This document shows positions 1 through 9,858 of a DNA stretch of 64,000 nt, piece after piece. Numbering within the stretch: position 1 is the stretch's first letter; each line of letters starts with the position of its first letter. The stretch lies in assembly GCA_052324925.1 (NCBI GenBank), contig JBQPRE010000001.1. One strand, written 5' to 3'. A program made the translations under genes and the position numbers. The stretch comes from Flavimobilis sp052324925. GTDB lineage: Bacteria; Actinomycetota; Actinomycetes; Actinomycetales; Cellulomonadaceae. The notes under the pieces were generated by a model, which saw only the letters and a list, made by a program, of their open reading frames with translations, made no database searches and had not been told where the DNA came from.

Positions 1-344
1 ACATGATGGTCGCGACGCTGTCGGAGGACTACGTGACGACCGCCGAGGCCAAGGGCCTCAAGCCCTCACGCGTCTTCCTCACCTACGCGGCCCGCAACGC
101 TGCACTCCCCTCGCTCGCGGGCTTCACGATCACGCTCGGGTTCGTCGTCGCCGGATCGATCGTCATGGAGCAGGTCTTCTCCTACCCCGGCATCGGCAAG
201 CTCATGATCACCGCAGTCACCCAGAAGGACTTCGCTCTCATGCAGGGAGTGTTCCTCGTCATCACCCTCACGGTGCTCGCGGCGAACTTCCTCATGGACA
301 TCTTCTACGGAATCATCGACCCGAGGGCGCGTCAGAATGTCTGA
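1..344 (+). CDS. ABC transporter permease, Opp/Dpp type (5' end outside window)
   Basis: Only the last ~113 residues are present; the reading frame is open at the left edge, so the gene begins upstream. This is the C-terminal half of a DppB/OppB-like inner-membrane permease. It contains the cytoplasmic coupling loop (YVTTAEAKGLKPSRVFLTY, the EAA loop that contacts the ATPases) followed by two hydrophobic spans and the family-typical FSYPGIGKLM and DIFYGIIDPR stretches. It forms the channel of an importer with the next gene, which it overlaps by 8 bases, and with two downstream ATPases. The substrate-binding protein is probably further upstream. The substrate cannot be read from the permease. 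Confidence 0.93.
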   Translation, partial: MMVATLSEDYVTTAEAKGLKPSRVFLTYAARNAALPSLAGFTITLGFVVAGSIVMEQVFSYPGIGKLMITAVTQKDFALMQGVFLVITLTVLAANFLMDIFYGIIDPRARQNV

Positions 345-1341
345 GAACACGACCATCGAGACCACCGCCGACGCCGCGCTCAGCCCAGCGGCAGGAACAC
401 CCGTCCTCAGCGGCGCACCCCAGCGCGGCGGCCTGCGGTCCTTCATGCCGCGGATGTCCGGCAAGCTCATCGTCGGCCTCATCCTCACGATCGGCATCAC
501 CGCGTTCGCGCTCATCGCACCGCACGTCACGCAGGACCCCCGCGTCTACGAGTCCGACCGCTTCCTGCCCCCGGGCGGCGGGCACCTGCTCGGCACCAAC
601 AACCTCGGCGCCGACGTCCTCGCCCAGCTCGCAGAGGGCGCCGCAGGCTCACTCATGGTGGGGCTCGTCACCGGAGTCATCGCGATCACGCTCTCGCTCG
701 TCTTCGGCATCGTCGCCGGGTACGTCGGCGGGTGGACCGACGAGATCCTCTCGCTCATCACAAGCATCATGCTCGTCATCCCGGGCCTGCCACTCATCAT
801 CGTCATCGCGGCCTACCTCGAGAACCGCGACCTCATCGTCATCGCGATCATCCTCGGGCTCACCAGCTGGGCCGGGCCAGCGATCGTCCTGCGCACGCAA
901 GCACGATCCCTGCGCAACCGGGACTATGTCGCGGCGTCCCGCGTCGCCGGCGAACGACCGACTCGCATCATCCTCGTCGAGATCCTCCCCAACCTGCTGC
1001 CGCTCCTTGCTGCCCAGTTCCTCGGCGCGTTCATCGCAGCAATCCTCGCCGAAGCCGGTCTGTCCTTCCTCGGCCTCGGCCCCTCAGGGTCCCTCACCTG
1101 GGGCGTCATGCTCAACCAGGCGATGGCCCACAACGCCTTCCAGATCGGGGCGTGGTGGTGGTTCGTCCCACCGGGCCTGCTCATCGCCCTCTTCGGCTGC
1201 GGCCTCTCGCTCATCAACTTCTCGATCGACGAGATCATCAACCCCAAGCTCCGCAATGCTCCGGCCGCGGTCAAGAGCGTCCGCAAGGCGCGCAAGGCGG
1301 GCGCCGAGGTCACGTCCTCCGCAGCCCCGAAGGAGGCCTGA
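337..1341 (+). CDS. ABC transporter permease, DppC/OppC type
   Basis: 334 residues. The N-terminal ~50 residues are cytoplasmic and polar, followed by about six hydrophobic spans; the EAA loop (YVAASRVAGERPTRIILVEI) sits near residue 195. GTNNLGADVLAQL resembles the conserved 'GTDxxGRDxxSR' start of the DppC family, and the C-terminal half has the usual LSFLGLG motif. It pairs with the preceding permease to make the membrane channel. It starts inside the preceding gene (ATG overlapping by 8 bases), and the ATPase gene follows after 3 bases behind an AGGAGG site, so the four transporter genes are one transcription unit. Confidence 0.93.
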   Translation: MSENTTIETTADAALSPAAGTPVLSGAPQRGGLRSFMPRMSGKLIVGLILTIGITAFALIAPHVTQDPRVYESDRFLPPGGGHLLGTNNLGADVLAQLAEGAAGSLMVGLVTGVIAITLSLVFGIVAGYVGGWTDEILSLITSIMLVIPGLPLIIVIAAYLENRDLIVIAIILGLTSWAGPAIVLRTQARSLRNRDYVAASRVAGERPTRIILVEILPNLLPLLAAQFLGAFIAAILAEAGLSFLGLGPSGSLTWGVMLNQAMAHNAFQIGAWWWFVPPGLLIALFGCGLSLINFSIDEIINPKLRNAPAAVKSVRKARKAGAEVTSSAAPKEA

Positions 1342-1344
1342 GAC

Positions 1345-2243
<899 letters not shown>

Positions 2244-2247
<4 letters not shown>

Positions 2248-3113
2248 CCGGGAGCCTCGAGGTCCGTGACCTCACCAAGGACTTCAAGATCCGCAAGGGC
2301 TTGAGGAGCACGGCATTGCGCGCGGCCGACCACGTGAGCTTCACGCTCGAGCCCGGCAAGACCATCGCGCTCGTCGGCGAGTCAGGCTCCGGCAAGTCGA
2401 CCGTCGCCCGGATGATCGCGAAGCTCGAGACCCCGTCGTCGGGGCAGATCCTGCTCGACGGTGAGGACTCCGCGACCCGCGGCTCGGGCCTGCGCGACTA
2501 TCGCAACAACGTGCAGATGGTCTTCCAGGATCCGTTCGCCTCGCTCAACCCGTTCCACTCGATCGCGCACCACCTCGAACGGCCGCTGACGATCCATGGC
2601 CGCGCACGCTCGCGTGACGAGATGAACACGCTCGTCGACGAGCTGCTCGAGCGCGTCAACCTCACACCCGCGTCGGCGTACGCAAGCCGGCGCCCGCACG
2701 AGCTCTCGGGCGGGCAGCGCCAACGCGTCGCGATTGCCCGTGCGCTCGCTCCCGGTGCCCGCTTCCTCATCGCTGACGAGCCCGTCTCGATGCTCGACGT
2801 CTCGATCCGCCTCGGGGTGCTCAACCTGCTTGCGCGCCTCCAGCGTGAAGAGAACCTCGGTGTCCTCTACATCACGCACGACCTCGCGACAGCCCGCCAC
2901 TTCTCGGACGAGATCCTCGTGATGTTCCGCGGCAAGGTCGTCGAGCGAGGCCCGTCCGACGAGGTCATCCTCAACCCGCAGCACGACTACACCAAGCTGC
3001 TGCTCTCGGCCGCCCCCGAGCCCACCAACCAGGGCAAGCTCCGCCGCGAGGTCCGTGAGGAGCTCGCGAGCGGCGCCGGCCCCGGCGACCGCTTCGGCAC
3101 CAGCGGCCTGTGA
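2244..3113 (+). CDS. ABC transporter ATP-binding protein, DppF/OppF type
   Basis: 289 residues, GTG start overlapping the previous stop. It is the second ATPase of the heterodimeric motor. Walker A GESGSGKST, Q-loop VQMVFQDPFASLNP, signature LSGGQRQRV, Walker B FLIADEPVSMLD and switch ITHDLATA are all intact. As in other OppF-type proteins, a long linker separates the Q-loop and signature. It overlaps the GH20 gene by 4 bases. This links import with glycoside hydrolysis and makes a sugar-containing substrate (chito-oligosaccharide or wall fragment) as plausible as a peptide. Confidence 0.94.
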
Positions 3114-4822
3114 CCGGCACCGCGGCGTCACGCGCTCCGCTGCCCCTCCCGCGTTCTGTCGCCGCGGGTCAGGGGACCGTCGCCCTCCACGACGGGACGC
3201 GGTTGCGTGTCGCTCCTCAGCTCCGTCCGGCCGCCCGCAGGTGGGCCCGTGACGCCGCGGATGCCTTGGGGATTGACGTCGTCCTCGCTGAGGACGACGC
3301 TCACGTCGTCCTCGATCTCGACCCCGTCCTGCCCGCCGGCGGCTACACCCTGGCAACCAGCCGCACCGGTCCGCGCGTGACGATCATGGCGGGCGACCTC
3401 GGCGGTGCGTTCGCCGCCGTGCAGACGCTGCGCCAGCTTGCGGGCCCTGACGCTTTCCGGCGCGCGCCCAGCGCGTCGCCGGCGCACCTTGAGCTTCCGG
3501 TCGTCGCGATCGAAGACGCTCCGCGGTTCGGGTGGCGCGGAGTTCTGCTCGACGTCGCCCGGCACTTCATGCCGAAGGCCGACGTCCTGCGCTTCGTCGA
3601 TCTCGCAGCCGCGCACCATCTCAACGTGCTGCACCTGCACCTCACCGACGACCAGGGCTGGCGCGTCGAGATCGACGCTTTCCCCCTCCTCACGGAGGTG
3701 GGCGCATGGCGCCGGGCGACGCAGGTGGGAGCCTGGCGCTTCCCCAACCTCGACAACCAGCCGCATGGCGGCTTCTACACGAAGGACGACCTGCGCGAGA
3801 TCGTCGCGTACGCGCGGGCCCGCGGCATCGAGATCATGCCGGAGATCGACGTGCCCGGGCACGTCGAGGCGGCGATCGCCGCCTACCCGGACCTGGGGGT
3901 CTCCGCGAAGCCGCGCGAGGTAGGCGTCACGTGGGGGATCTCGACCGACGTGCTCGACCCGGGCGAGGCGACGCTCGACTTCTTCCGCACCGTGCTCGAC
4001 GAGCTCGCCGACGTCTTCGACGGGCCGTGGCTCGGGCTCGGAGGCGACGAGGTTCCGCCCCACCTGTGGCGCGAGGCACCTCACGTCGTCGCGCAGGCTG
4101 AGGCGCTCGGGCTTGCGTCCGTCGACGAGCTGCACGGCTGGTTCGTCGGCCGCCTCGCCGAGCACGTGCTGAGCGTGGGGCGGCGTCCCGTCGTCTGGGA
4201 CGACGCCGTGACCGAGCACCTGCCGCAGCAGACGATCGTCACGTCGTGGCGCGGCTTCGCCGCGGGCGTACGCGCCACGCAGGCCGGCCACGACGTCGTC
4301 ATGGCGCCCGAGCAGGTCGTCTACCTCGACCACCGCGCGGCCGACGGCGAGGACGAGCCCGTCCCCGTGGGCTTTGTCCGCACCCTGGAGGACGTCTACG
4401 CGTTCGAGCCCCTGCCCGCCGACGTGCTTGAGCTCGCGGGCCCGGTCGGCCCGGGCCGGGTCCTCGGCGTGCAGGCGTGCCTCTGGGCCGAGCACCTTCC
4501 CGACGCCCGACGGCGCGACTACGCGGCCTTCCCGAGGCTCGCGGCGTTTGCCGAGGTCGCGTGGTCGCACGTGACGGACCGCTCCCCCGGCTCGGCCGCT
4601 CAGGCAGAGTTCCACGCTCGCCTTGTCGACGCCCACCTGCCGCGGCTTGCAGCCGCAGGCGTCGAGCTGCGCCCGCTTGCGGGCCCGCTCCCGTGGCAGA
4701 AGCGCCCGGGAGTCCCGGGATGGCCGCTCGACCTGGCCGCCACGCTCGCGGCAGCGGGCCCCGAGGGCCACGTCGGCGGGTGGCACGAGGGCAACGAGAA
4801 CACCGCGGGGGCGCCGGCATGA
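3110..4822 (+). CDS. Beta-N-acetylhexosaminidase, glycoside hydrolase family 20
   Basis: 570 residues. GH20 enzymes release terminal beta-linked GlcNAc/GalNAc by substrate-assisted catalysis. An N-terminal GH20b-like domain (to ~residue 130) is followed by the TIM barrel. The barrel has HLHLTDDQGWR, DVPGHVEAA and the catalytic pair Asp313-Glu314 in GLGGDEV; the Trp-rich pocket appears as VTSWRG and CLWAEHL. There is no signal peptide or membrane span, so the enzyme is most likely cytoplasmic and acts on imported oligosaccharides. The GTG start overlaps the ATPase stop, and the gene overlaps the next one by 4 bases. The substrate, chitobiose or GlcNAc-bearing wall fragments, is inference. Confidence 0.93.
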   Translation: MTGTAASRAPLPLPRSVAAGQGTVALHDGTRLRVAPQLRPAARRWARDAADALGIDVVLAEDDAHVVLDLDPVLPAGGYTLATSRTGPRVTIMAGDLGGAFAAVQTLRQLAGPDAFRRAPSASPAHLELPVVAIEDAPRFGWRGVLLDVARHFMPKADVLRFVDLAAAHHLNVLHLHLTDDQGWRVEIDAFPLLTEVGAWRRATQVGAWRFPNLDNQPHGGFYTKDDLREIVAYARARGIEIMPEIDVPGHVEAAIAAYPDLGVSAKPREVGVTWGISTDVLDPGEATLDFFRTVLDELADVFDGPWLGLGGDEVPPHLWREAPHVVAQAEALGLASVDELHGWFVGRLAEHVLSVGRRPVVWDDAVTEHLPQQTIVTSWRGFAAGVRATQAGHDVVMAPEQVVYLDHRAADGEDEPVPVGFVRTLEDVYAFEPLPADVLELAGPVGPGRVLGVQACLWAEHLPDARRRDYAAFPRLAAFAEVAWSHVTDRSPGSAAQAEFHARLVDAHLPRLAAAGVELRPLAGPLPWQKRPGVPGWPLDLAATLAAAGPEGHVGGWHEGNENTAGAPA

Positions 4823-6399
4823 TCATCCGTGGCGCCCGTGTGCCCGAGGGCACGGGTCTCTCCGACCCCGTCGACCTTCACGTCACGGGTGACCGGCTCA
4901 CGGCGCTCATCCCCGCGGGCACCGGGGGCGCCGCGGGCGCCGCGGGTGCAGCGGGCACAGCGACCGCGGACCAGGTCGTCGACGCGGACGGCCGCATCGC
5001 TCTGCCGGGCTTCATCGACGCGCACTCGCACGCGGAGTCGGCGCTCTTCGAGCCCGACATCCAGCTGGCCCTCCTGCGCCAGGGCGTCACGAGCGTCGTC
5101 CTGGGCCTCGACGGCGTCTCGTTCGCGCCGGATCCGTCCGGGGCCGGCTGGGCGGGCGCCTACTTCGCGGGGATCCTCGGACCGCACCCGACGTTCAGGG
5201 GCGGCTCGGTCGCGGACCTGCTCGCGACGTACGAGGCGACGACCCCGCTCAACGTCGCCTACCTCGTGCCGCACGGGACGCTGCGGCACGCGGTCCTGGG
5301 AGGATCGGCGGCACCCGCGGACGACACGGCCCGGGCGCGCATCGTCTCGCTCCTCGAGGAGGCTCTCGACGACGGCGCCGTCGGGCTGTCGACGGGTCTG
5401 GAGTACGTCCCGGCCGCGTACGCGGACCGCGCAGAGCTCGAGGCTCTCGCACGCGCCGTGGCGGAGCGAGATCTTGTCCACGTGAGCCATATGCGCGGCT
5501 ACGAGGAGCACGCGGCGCGCGCCCTCGGCGAGCTCACGCAGCTCGCCGTCGCGACCGGCGTGCGCACGCACGTCTCGCACCTGCACGGTCCTGCCGACGA
5601 GATCGTCAGGGCCCTGGCGGCAGCCACCGACGCGGGCGTGGATATGACGTTCGACTCCTACCCCTACCTGCGCGGCTGCTCGATCCTCTCGATGGTTGCG
5701 CTGCCGACGTGGCTCCCGCTCGCGGACGCCTCCGCCACCCGGGAGGCGCTCGCCGAGCCCGTGGCCGCGGCACGGGTCTCCGCGCACCTCGCGACGCTCG
5801 ACGATCTGTGGCCCCGGGTGACCCTCGCGTCAGTCCCGGGGGAGCTCGCGTGGGCCGAGGGCCGAACGCTCCTCGACGTCGCCGCGCGGCTCGGGAGCAC
5901 TCCCGCGGACGCGGCGCTGCGCCTTCTGCTCACGTCCGACCTGCGGGTCACGTGCCTCTTCGAGCAGCCACCGACGGGGACGGACGCCGCCCTCACGACG
6001 CTCGCGTCCCACGCCGGGCACACCGTCGGCTCGGACGCGATCTACCCGGGCTCGCACCCGCATCCTCGTGGCTGGGCGACGTTCCCGGCGACGCTTGCGC
6101 GCATGCTCGCACCGGTCGGTCCATGGTCGTGGGCCGACGCGGTCGAGCACCTGTCGACCCGCGCGGCCCGCGCGCACGCGCTTGCGCGCGGAACCCTCGG
6201 CATCGGCTCGGTCGCCGACATCGTGCTCGTGGACGAGGGCGCGCTCGCCCCGCGCGCCACGTACGTCGATCCGCGCGTGCCTGCGGACGGTATCGACGAC
6301 GTCGTCGTCGCCGGCGTCCCCGTGCTCGCCGCCGGAAGGCTCACGGGAGCCACGCCCGGGCGCGCGCTGCGCCCTCAGCCAGGAGGCGGTCGAACATGA
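4819..6399 (+). CDS. N-acyl-D-amino-acid deacylase-like amidohydrolase
   Basis: 526 residues; the ATG overlapping the GH20 stop is chosen over longer readings into the upstream gene. It belongs to the amidohydrolase superfamily, D-aminoacylase branch, whose members hydrolyse N-acyl-D-amino acids. The HxH metal motif is His69/His71 in FIDAHSHAE; two further candidate metal His residues are His224 (VSHMRG) and His254 (VSHLHG). The family motif GNCGxSxAP is GLDGVSFAP here, so the usual zinc-bound Cys is Asp98. A Gly/Ala run (~residues 34-48) lies in the N-terminal beta domain. It sits in a coupled operon with a GH20 enzyme and a PLP enzyme. The exact substrate is uncertain; a dihydroorotase/enamidase-like activity is possible. 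Confidence 0.85.
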   Translation: MIIRGARVPEGTGLSDPVDLHVTGDRLTALIPAGTGGAAGAAGAAGTATADQVVDADGRIALPGFIDAHSHAESALFEPDIQLALLRQGVTSVVLGLDGVSFAPDPSGAGWAGAYFAGILGPHPTFRGGSVADLLATYEATTPLNVAYLVPHGTLRHAVLGGSAAPADDTARARIVSLLEEALDDGAVGLSTGLEYVPAAYADRAELEALARAVAERDLVHVSHMRGYEEHAARALGELTQLAVATGVRTHVSHLHGPADEIVRALAAATDAGVDMTFDSYPYLRGCSILSMVALPTWLPLADASATREALAEPVAAARVSAHLATLDDLWPRVTLASVPGELAWAEGRTLLDVAARLGSTPADAALRLLLTSDLRVTCLFEQPPTGTDAALTTLASHAGHTVGSDAIYPGSHPHPRGWATFPATLARMLAPVGPWSWADAVEHLSTRAARAHALARGTLGIGSVADIVLVDEGALAPRATYVDPRVPADGIDDVVVAGVPVLAAGRLTGATPGRALRPQPGGGRT

Positions 6400-7754
6400 C
6401 GACGACCACGACGCGTCCCGGGACCACCGTCGGTCCGTGGACGAAGGGACTGCGTCTCGACGAGGCCAGACCGCTCGAGGAGGTGCGGGCACACCTCGCG
6501 GCGCATCGTCCTGCGCTCACCGACGCGCTCTTCTCGTGGCCGCTGCTGACGATCGACGCCGACGCGCTCGACCACAACCTCACGACGATGGCGCGGATCG
6601 CCGCCGACCGGGGCGCGCTTCATGCGCCGCACGCGAAGACGCACATGTCACCGCAGCTCGCGGAGCGTCAGCTGACCGCGGGTGCGTGGGGTCTGACGGT
6701 CGCTGACGGGGCTCAGCTGCGGGCCGTCCTGGCGTGGGAGCTGCCCGCCTTGCGTCGCGTCGTCGTCGCCAACGAGCTCGTCGACGCACGTGACCTGCGC
6801 TGGTTGTGCAGCGAGCTCGCGCGCCGCGCGTCGCTCGGGCGTCCTGTCGAGGTCCTCGTCCAGGTCGACTCAGCGCGCGGGATCGAGGTGATCGCGGGCG
6901 TCCTCGCCTCGATCCCCGGCCTGCACGACATCGGCGCGGCGGTGCCCGGCATCCTGGTCGAGCTCGGTGCGAGCGGCGGCCGGGCAGGGGCACGCAGCCT
7001 TCAGGAGGCCGAGGCCCTCGGCCGGCTCGCCCACGCTCAGCACGTCCCGGTGCGGGGCGTGAGCGGCTACGAAGGTTCCGTCGCCCGGGGCTGTGATGCG
7101 GCGGCGCTCGCGACCGTCCGACGCTTTGTCGCGGACCTGCGCGAGCTCGCCGGCCGTCTCGTCGCGAGCGGCGTCGTCACGCTCACCTCACCCGCGGGTG
7201 TGGCCGACGAGCCTGCCGTCATCGTCTCCGCGGGGGGCAGCGCGTACCTCGACGTCGTGCTCGACGCTCTTCCGGGCCCGGTCCTCCCGCCGGGGTACAT
7301 GAACGCGGTCTCGGTGCACCCGGTCGTCCGTGCGGGCGCGTATCTTACGCACGACGACGGTCTGCTCGCGCGCGCGAACCCGTGGTCGCGGATGCCCGCC
7401 GAGTGGCGTGCCGAGGCGCCCAGGCCTGCGCTCCGGGTGCACACGCAGGTCCTCTCGACGCCCGAGCAGGGCCTCGCCGTCCTCGGCGCGGGTCGACGTC
7501 ACGTGCCGTACGACATCGACCTCCCTGTTCCTCTGGGCATCTCGGGGTGGGCGGTGACGAAGGTCGACGACCAGCACGCGTACCTGCGTCATACCGCTGG
7601 GCCGCCGGACGCCCCGACGCCGACGTCCCTCCAGCCGGGCCAGGTCATCACGCTCGGCCTGTCGCACCCGTGCACCGTGTTCGACAAGTGGCGCACGGCC
7701 GTGCTCATCGGCCTCGACGGCCGCGCGATCGACGTCATCGAGACCCAGCTCTGA
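6396..7754 (+). CDS. PLP-dependent D-serine dehydratase/D-threonine aldolase-like protein (DSD1 family)
   Basis: 452 residues; ATG overlaps the previous stop and AGGAGG lies just upstream (6381-6386). The N-terminal domain is the alanine-racemase-type TIM barrel: Lys81 in HAKTHMSPQ is the expected Schiff-base lysine. The C-terminal domain has LSHPCTVFDKW, where His424 and Cys426 match the zinc ligands of eukaryote-type D-serine dehydratase. Family members eliminate water from D-serine or cleave D-threo-3-hydroxyamino acids. Its position after a D-aminoacylase-like enzyme suggests that it consumes the D-amino acid that enzyme frees. Dehydratase versus aldolase activity cannot be settled from sequence. 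Confidence 0.87.
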   Translation: MTTTTTRPGTTVGPWTKGLRLDEARPLEEVRAHLAAHRPALTDALFSWPLLTIDADALDHNLTTMARIAADRGALHAPHAKTHMSPQLAERQLTAGAWGLTVADGAQLRAVLAWELPALRRVVVANELVDARDLRWLCSELARRASLGRPVEVLVQVDSARGIEVIAGVLASIPGLHDIGAAVPGILVELGASGGRAGARSLQEAEALGRLAHAQHVPVRGVSGYEGSVARGCDAAALATVRRFVADLRELAGRLVASGVVTLTSPAGVADEPAVIVSAGGSAYLDVVLDALPGPVLPPGYMNAVSVHPVVRAGAYLTHDDGLLARANPWSRMPAEWRAEAPRPALRVHTQVLSTPEQGLAVLGAGRRHVPYDIDLPVPLGISGWAVTKVDDQHAYLRHTAGPPDAPTPTSLQPGQVITLGLSHPCTVFDKWRTAVLIGLDGRAIDVIETQL

Positions 7755-7797
7755 ACCCTCGCGTCCCACCGCCCGTCCACGACCGAAGAGAGACACC

Positions 7798-8226
7798 ATG
7801 TCCGTTGGCCCCAAGGTTGCCGTGAGCACGCCCGACGCACCTGCCCCCGCGCACACGTTCCACCAGGGTGTGCGTCGGGGACCGTTCGTGCAGGTCTCAG
7901 GCCAGGGACCGGTCGAGCCGGCGACGGGCGAGTACCTCTTCCCCGGGGATGTCGCAGCGCAGACGACCCGTACGCTGCACAACGTGCTCGCGATCGTCGA
8001 GGCTGCAGGGGCGACGTTCGACGACATCATGATGTTGCGCGTCTACCTCACGCGTCGGGAGGACTTCGCCCTCATGAACGACGCCTACGGTGCCTTCGTC
8101 ACGGCCAGGTCGACGACGGGTGTCCTGCCGGCGCGCACGACGGTCTTCACCGGGCTCCCGCGCGCCGAGATGCTCGTCGAGATCGACGCGTTCGCGATCG
8201 TCGCGTTCGCGATCGTCGCGGACTAG
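7798..8226 (+). CDS. ridA: RidA family (YjgF/YER057c/UK114) protein
   Basis: 142 residues. RidA proteins hydrolyse reactive enamine/imine intermediates such as 2-aminoacrylate, which PLP dehydratases release. Visible features are the GPFVQVSGQGP strand region and Arg113 in LPARTTVF, the residue that binds the carboxylate in active RidA enzymes. It follows the DSD1-type enzyme by 43 bases in the same direction; a GAAGAGAGA stretch precedes the ATG. The context fits clean-up of that enzyme's product. The C-terminus has a doubled AFAIV because a 15-bp unit is repeated exactly at 8188-8202 and 8203-8217. Confidence 0.92.
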   Translation: MSVGPKVAVSTPDAPAPAHTFHQGVRRGPFVQVSGQGPVEPATGEYLFPGDVAAQTTRTLHNVLAIVEAAGATFDDIMMLRVYLTRREDFALMNDAYGAFVTARSTTGVLPARTTVFTGLPRAEMLVEIDAFAIVAFAIVAD

Positions 8227-8241
8227 CTGCGCGGGGCGCAG
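8227..8241. terminator. Small hairpin between convergent ridA and cca
   Basis: CTGCGC-GGG-GCGCAG begins directly after the ridA stop. It is a 6-bp GC stem with a 3-base loop in the 40-base gap between convergent genes. There is no T-run on either side, so terminator function is only suggested by position. Confidence 0.35.
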
Positions 8242-8266
8242 GCCGTGCACCGCGTCCGAGCCCGGC

Positions 8267-9766
8267 TCAGTCGCCTGCGCGCTCCGGCTGGTCGTCCCAC
8301 CAGACGAGGAGCGCCTCGCGGCCCTCGTCCTCGCTCATGGGACCACGGTCCATGCGGAGCTCGAGCAGGTGCTTGTAGGCGCGTCCCACGAGCGGGCCCG
8401 GTGTGACCCCGAGGGTTGCCATGATCTGACCGCCGTCGAGCGCGGGCCGGATCGACGCGATCTCTTCAGCGGCTGCGAGCGTCGCGATGCGCTGCTCGAG
8501 GTCGTCGTAGGCTGCGCGCAGGCGCGCGGCCTTGCGCTTGTTGCGCGTCGTGCAGTCGGCGCGCGTGAGGCGGTGGAGGCGTTCGAGGAGTGGCCCGGCG
8601 TCCGTGACGTAACGACGGACCGCCGAGTCGGTCCAGGCACCGTCGCCGTAGCCGTGGAAGCGCAGGTGGAGCTCGACGAGACGAGCGACCTGCTGGATCG
8701 TCTCCTTGTCGTAGCGCAGCGCCCGCAGGCGCTTCGTCGTGAGCTTGGCTCCGACGATCTCATGGTGATGGAAGCTCACGGATCCGTCGTTCTCGAACCG
8801 GCGCGTCGCGGGCTTGCCGCAGTCGTGCAGCAGAGCCGCGAGGCGCAGGACGAGGTCGGGGCCGGGCACGGGGCCGTCGGGGCCCGTCTCCAGGTCGATC
8901 GCCTGCTCGAGGACGGTGAGCGTATGCTGGTAGACGTCCTTGTGCCGCTTGTGCTCGTCGACCGTCTCGCGCATGGTCGCGAGCTCGGGCAGGACGTGCG
9001 TCGCAAGTCCAGAGTCCATGAGGGCCTCGAGGCCGCGGCGCGGGTGCGCGGCGACGAGCAGCTTGTCGAGCTCGGCGCGGATGCGCTCCGCCGAGACGAT
9101 CGTCAGGCGGTCGGCCATCGCGGTCATGGCCGCCCACGTACCCGGTTCGATCGTGAAGCCGAGCTGGGCTGCGAAGCGGGCGGCCCGCATCATGCGCAGC
9201 GGGTCGTCGTCGAACGACATCTCGGGTGCGATCGGGGTGCGGAGCACACCGATGGCGAGGTCCTCGAGCCCACCGTGGACGTCGACGAGCTCGAACTGCG
9301 GCAGGCGCAGCGCCATGGCGTTGACGGTGAAGTCCCGGCGCGAGAGGTCCCCGTCGAGCGTGTCACCGAACGTGACGACAGGCTTGCGTGACTCGGGGTC
9401 GTACTCGTCGCTGCGGTACGTCGTCACTTCGACGACGACGTCCTCGCGGTCGAGCCGCGCGAAGCGGCGCGCGCCGATCGTCCCGAAGGCCTTGCCGATG
9501 TCCCAGTGGGCGTCGCCCCAGCGCGCGAGGAGCGCGAGCGTCTCGTCGGGCGTGGCCGACGTCGTGAAGTCGAGGTCGTTCGAGGCGCGGCCGAGGAAGG
9601 CATCCCGGACCGGGCCACCCACGAGCGCGAGCTCGTGGCCTGCGGCTGCGAAGATCTCACCGAGCTCACGGACCTCGGGGGGCAGGGAGGCGACGACAGA
9701 GAGCGCACGGCGCCGGAGCTGCTCGAGCGTCGCCTGTTCGGGCTGGGGAATCTGGTCGTCGTCCAC
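8267..9766 (-). CDS. cca: CCA tRNA nucleotidyltransferase
   Basis: 499 residues from the GTG at 9766. The frame also allows a TTG at 9805 (512 residues); neither has a clear ribosome site, so the start is uncertain. It adds or repairs the 3' CCA of tRNAs. The class II nucleotidyltransferase head has GGPVRDAFLGR and the metal-binding DLDFTT. RRDFTVNAMALRL and DDPLRMMRAARFAAQLGF follow, and a C-terminal HD-like region contains LLHDCGKP. In Mycobacterium the homologue (Rv3907c) is likewise divergent from the nudix-DUF-murJ genes. Confidence 0.93.
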   Translation of the reverse strand: MDDDQIPQPEQATLEQLRRRALSVVASLPPEVRELGEIFAAAGHELALVGGPVRDAFLGRASNDLDFTTSATPDETLALLARWGDAHWDIGKAFGTIGARRFARLDREDVVVEVTTYRSDEYDPESRKPVVTFGDTLDGDLSRRDFTVNAMALRLPQFELVDVHGGLEDLAIGVLRTPIAPEMSFDDDPLRMMRAARFAAQLGFTIEPGTWAAMTAMADRLTIVSAERIRAELDKLLVAAHPRRGLEALMDSGLATHVLPELATMRETVDEHKRHKDVYQHTLTVLEQAIDLETGPDGPVPGPDLVLRLAALLHDCGKPATRRFENDGSVSFHHHEIVGAKLTTKRLRALRYDKETIQQVARLVELHLRFHGYGDGAWTDSAVRRYVTDAGPLLERLHRLTRADCTTRNKRKAARLRAAYDDLEQRIATLAAAEEIASIRPALDGGQIMATLGVTPGPLVGRAYKHLLELRMDRGPMSEDEGREALLVWWDDQPERAGD

Positions 9767-9846
9767 GACGACCAAGCGTGCCAGATGGAGCGGTCGGCGG
9801 CCCAACGGATCAGCGGTTCGTGGCCCGACTACCCCGTGGCCTTCGT

Positions 9847-9852
9847 TACAGT
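9847..9852 (+). promoter_or_regulatory. Putative -10 element for a leaderless nudix transcript
   Basis: TACAGT fits the TANNNT actinobacterial -10 pattern and ends only 6 bases before the ATG at 9859. No ribosome-binding sequence lies between, so a leaderless or near-leaderless mRNA is expected. No convincing -35 is visible. Confidence 0.45.
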
Positions 9853-9858
9853 GACGTT

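Noticed and set aside
3128..4786. A 552-codon frame antisense to the GH20 gene
   Set aside because: GH20 motifs on the plus strand are clear, and the antisense product is Arg/Asp/Val-rich without domains.
4477..4818. Longer start for the amidohydrolase inside the GH20 gene
   Set aside because: The extra residues are an Arg/Pro-rich shadow of the GH20 coding sequence; the ATGA overlap at 4819 fits the operon style and the family N-terminus.
8090..9391. A 433-codon plus-strand frame antisense to cca
   Set aside because: It mirrors the cca gene, has no recognisable domain and starts inside ridA.
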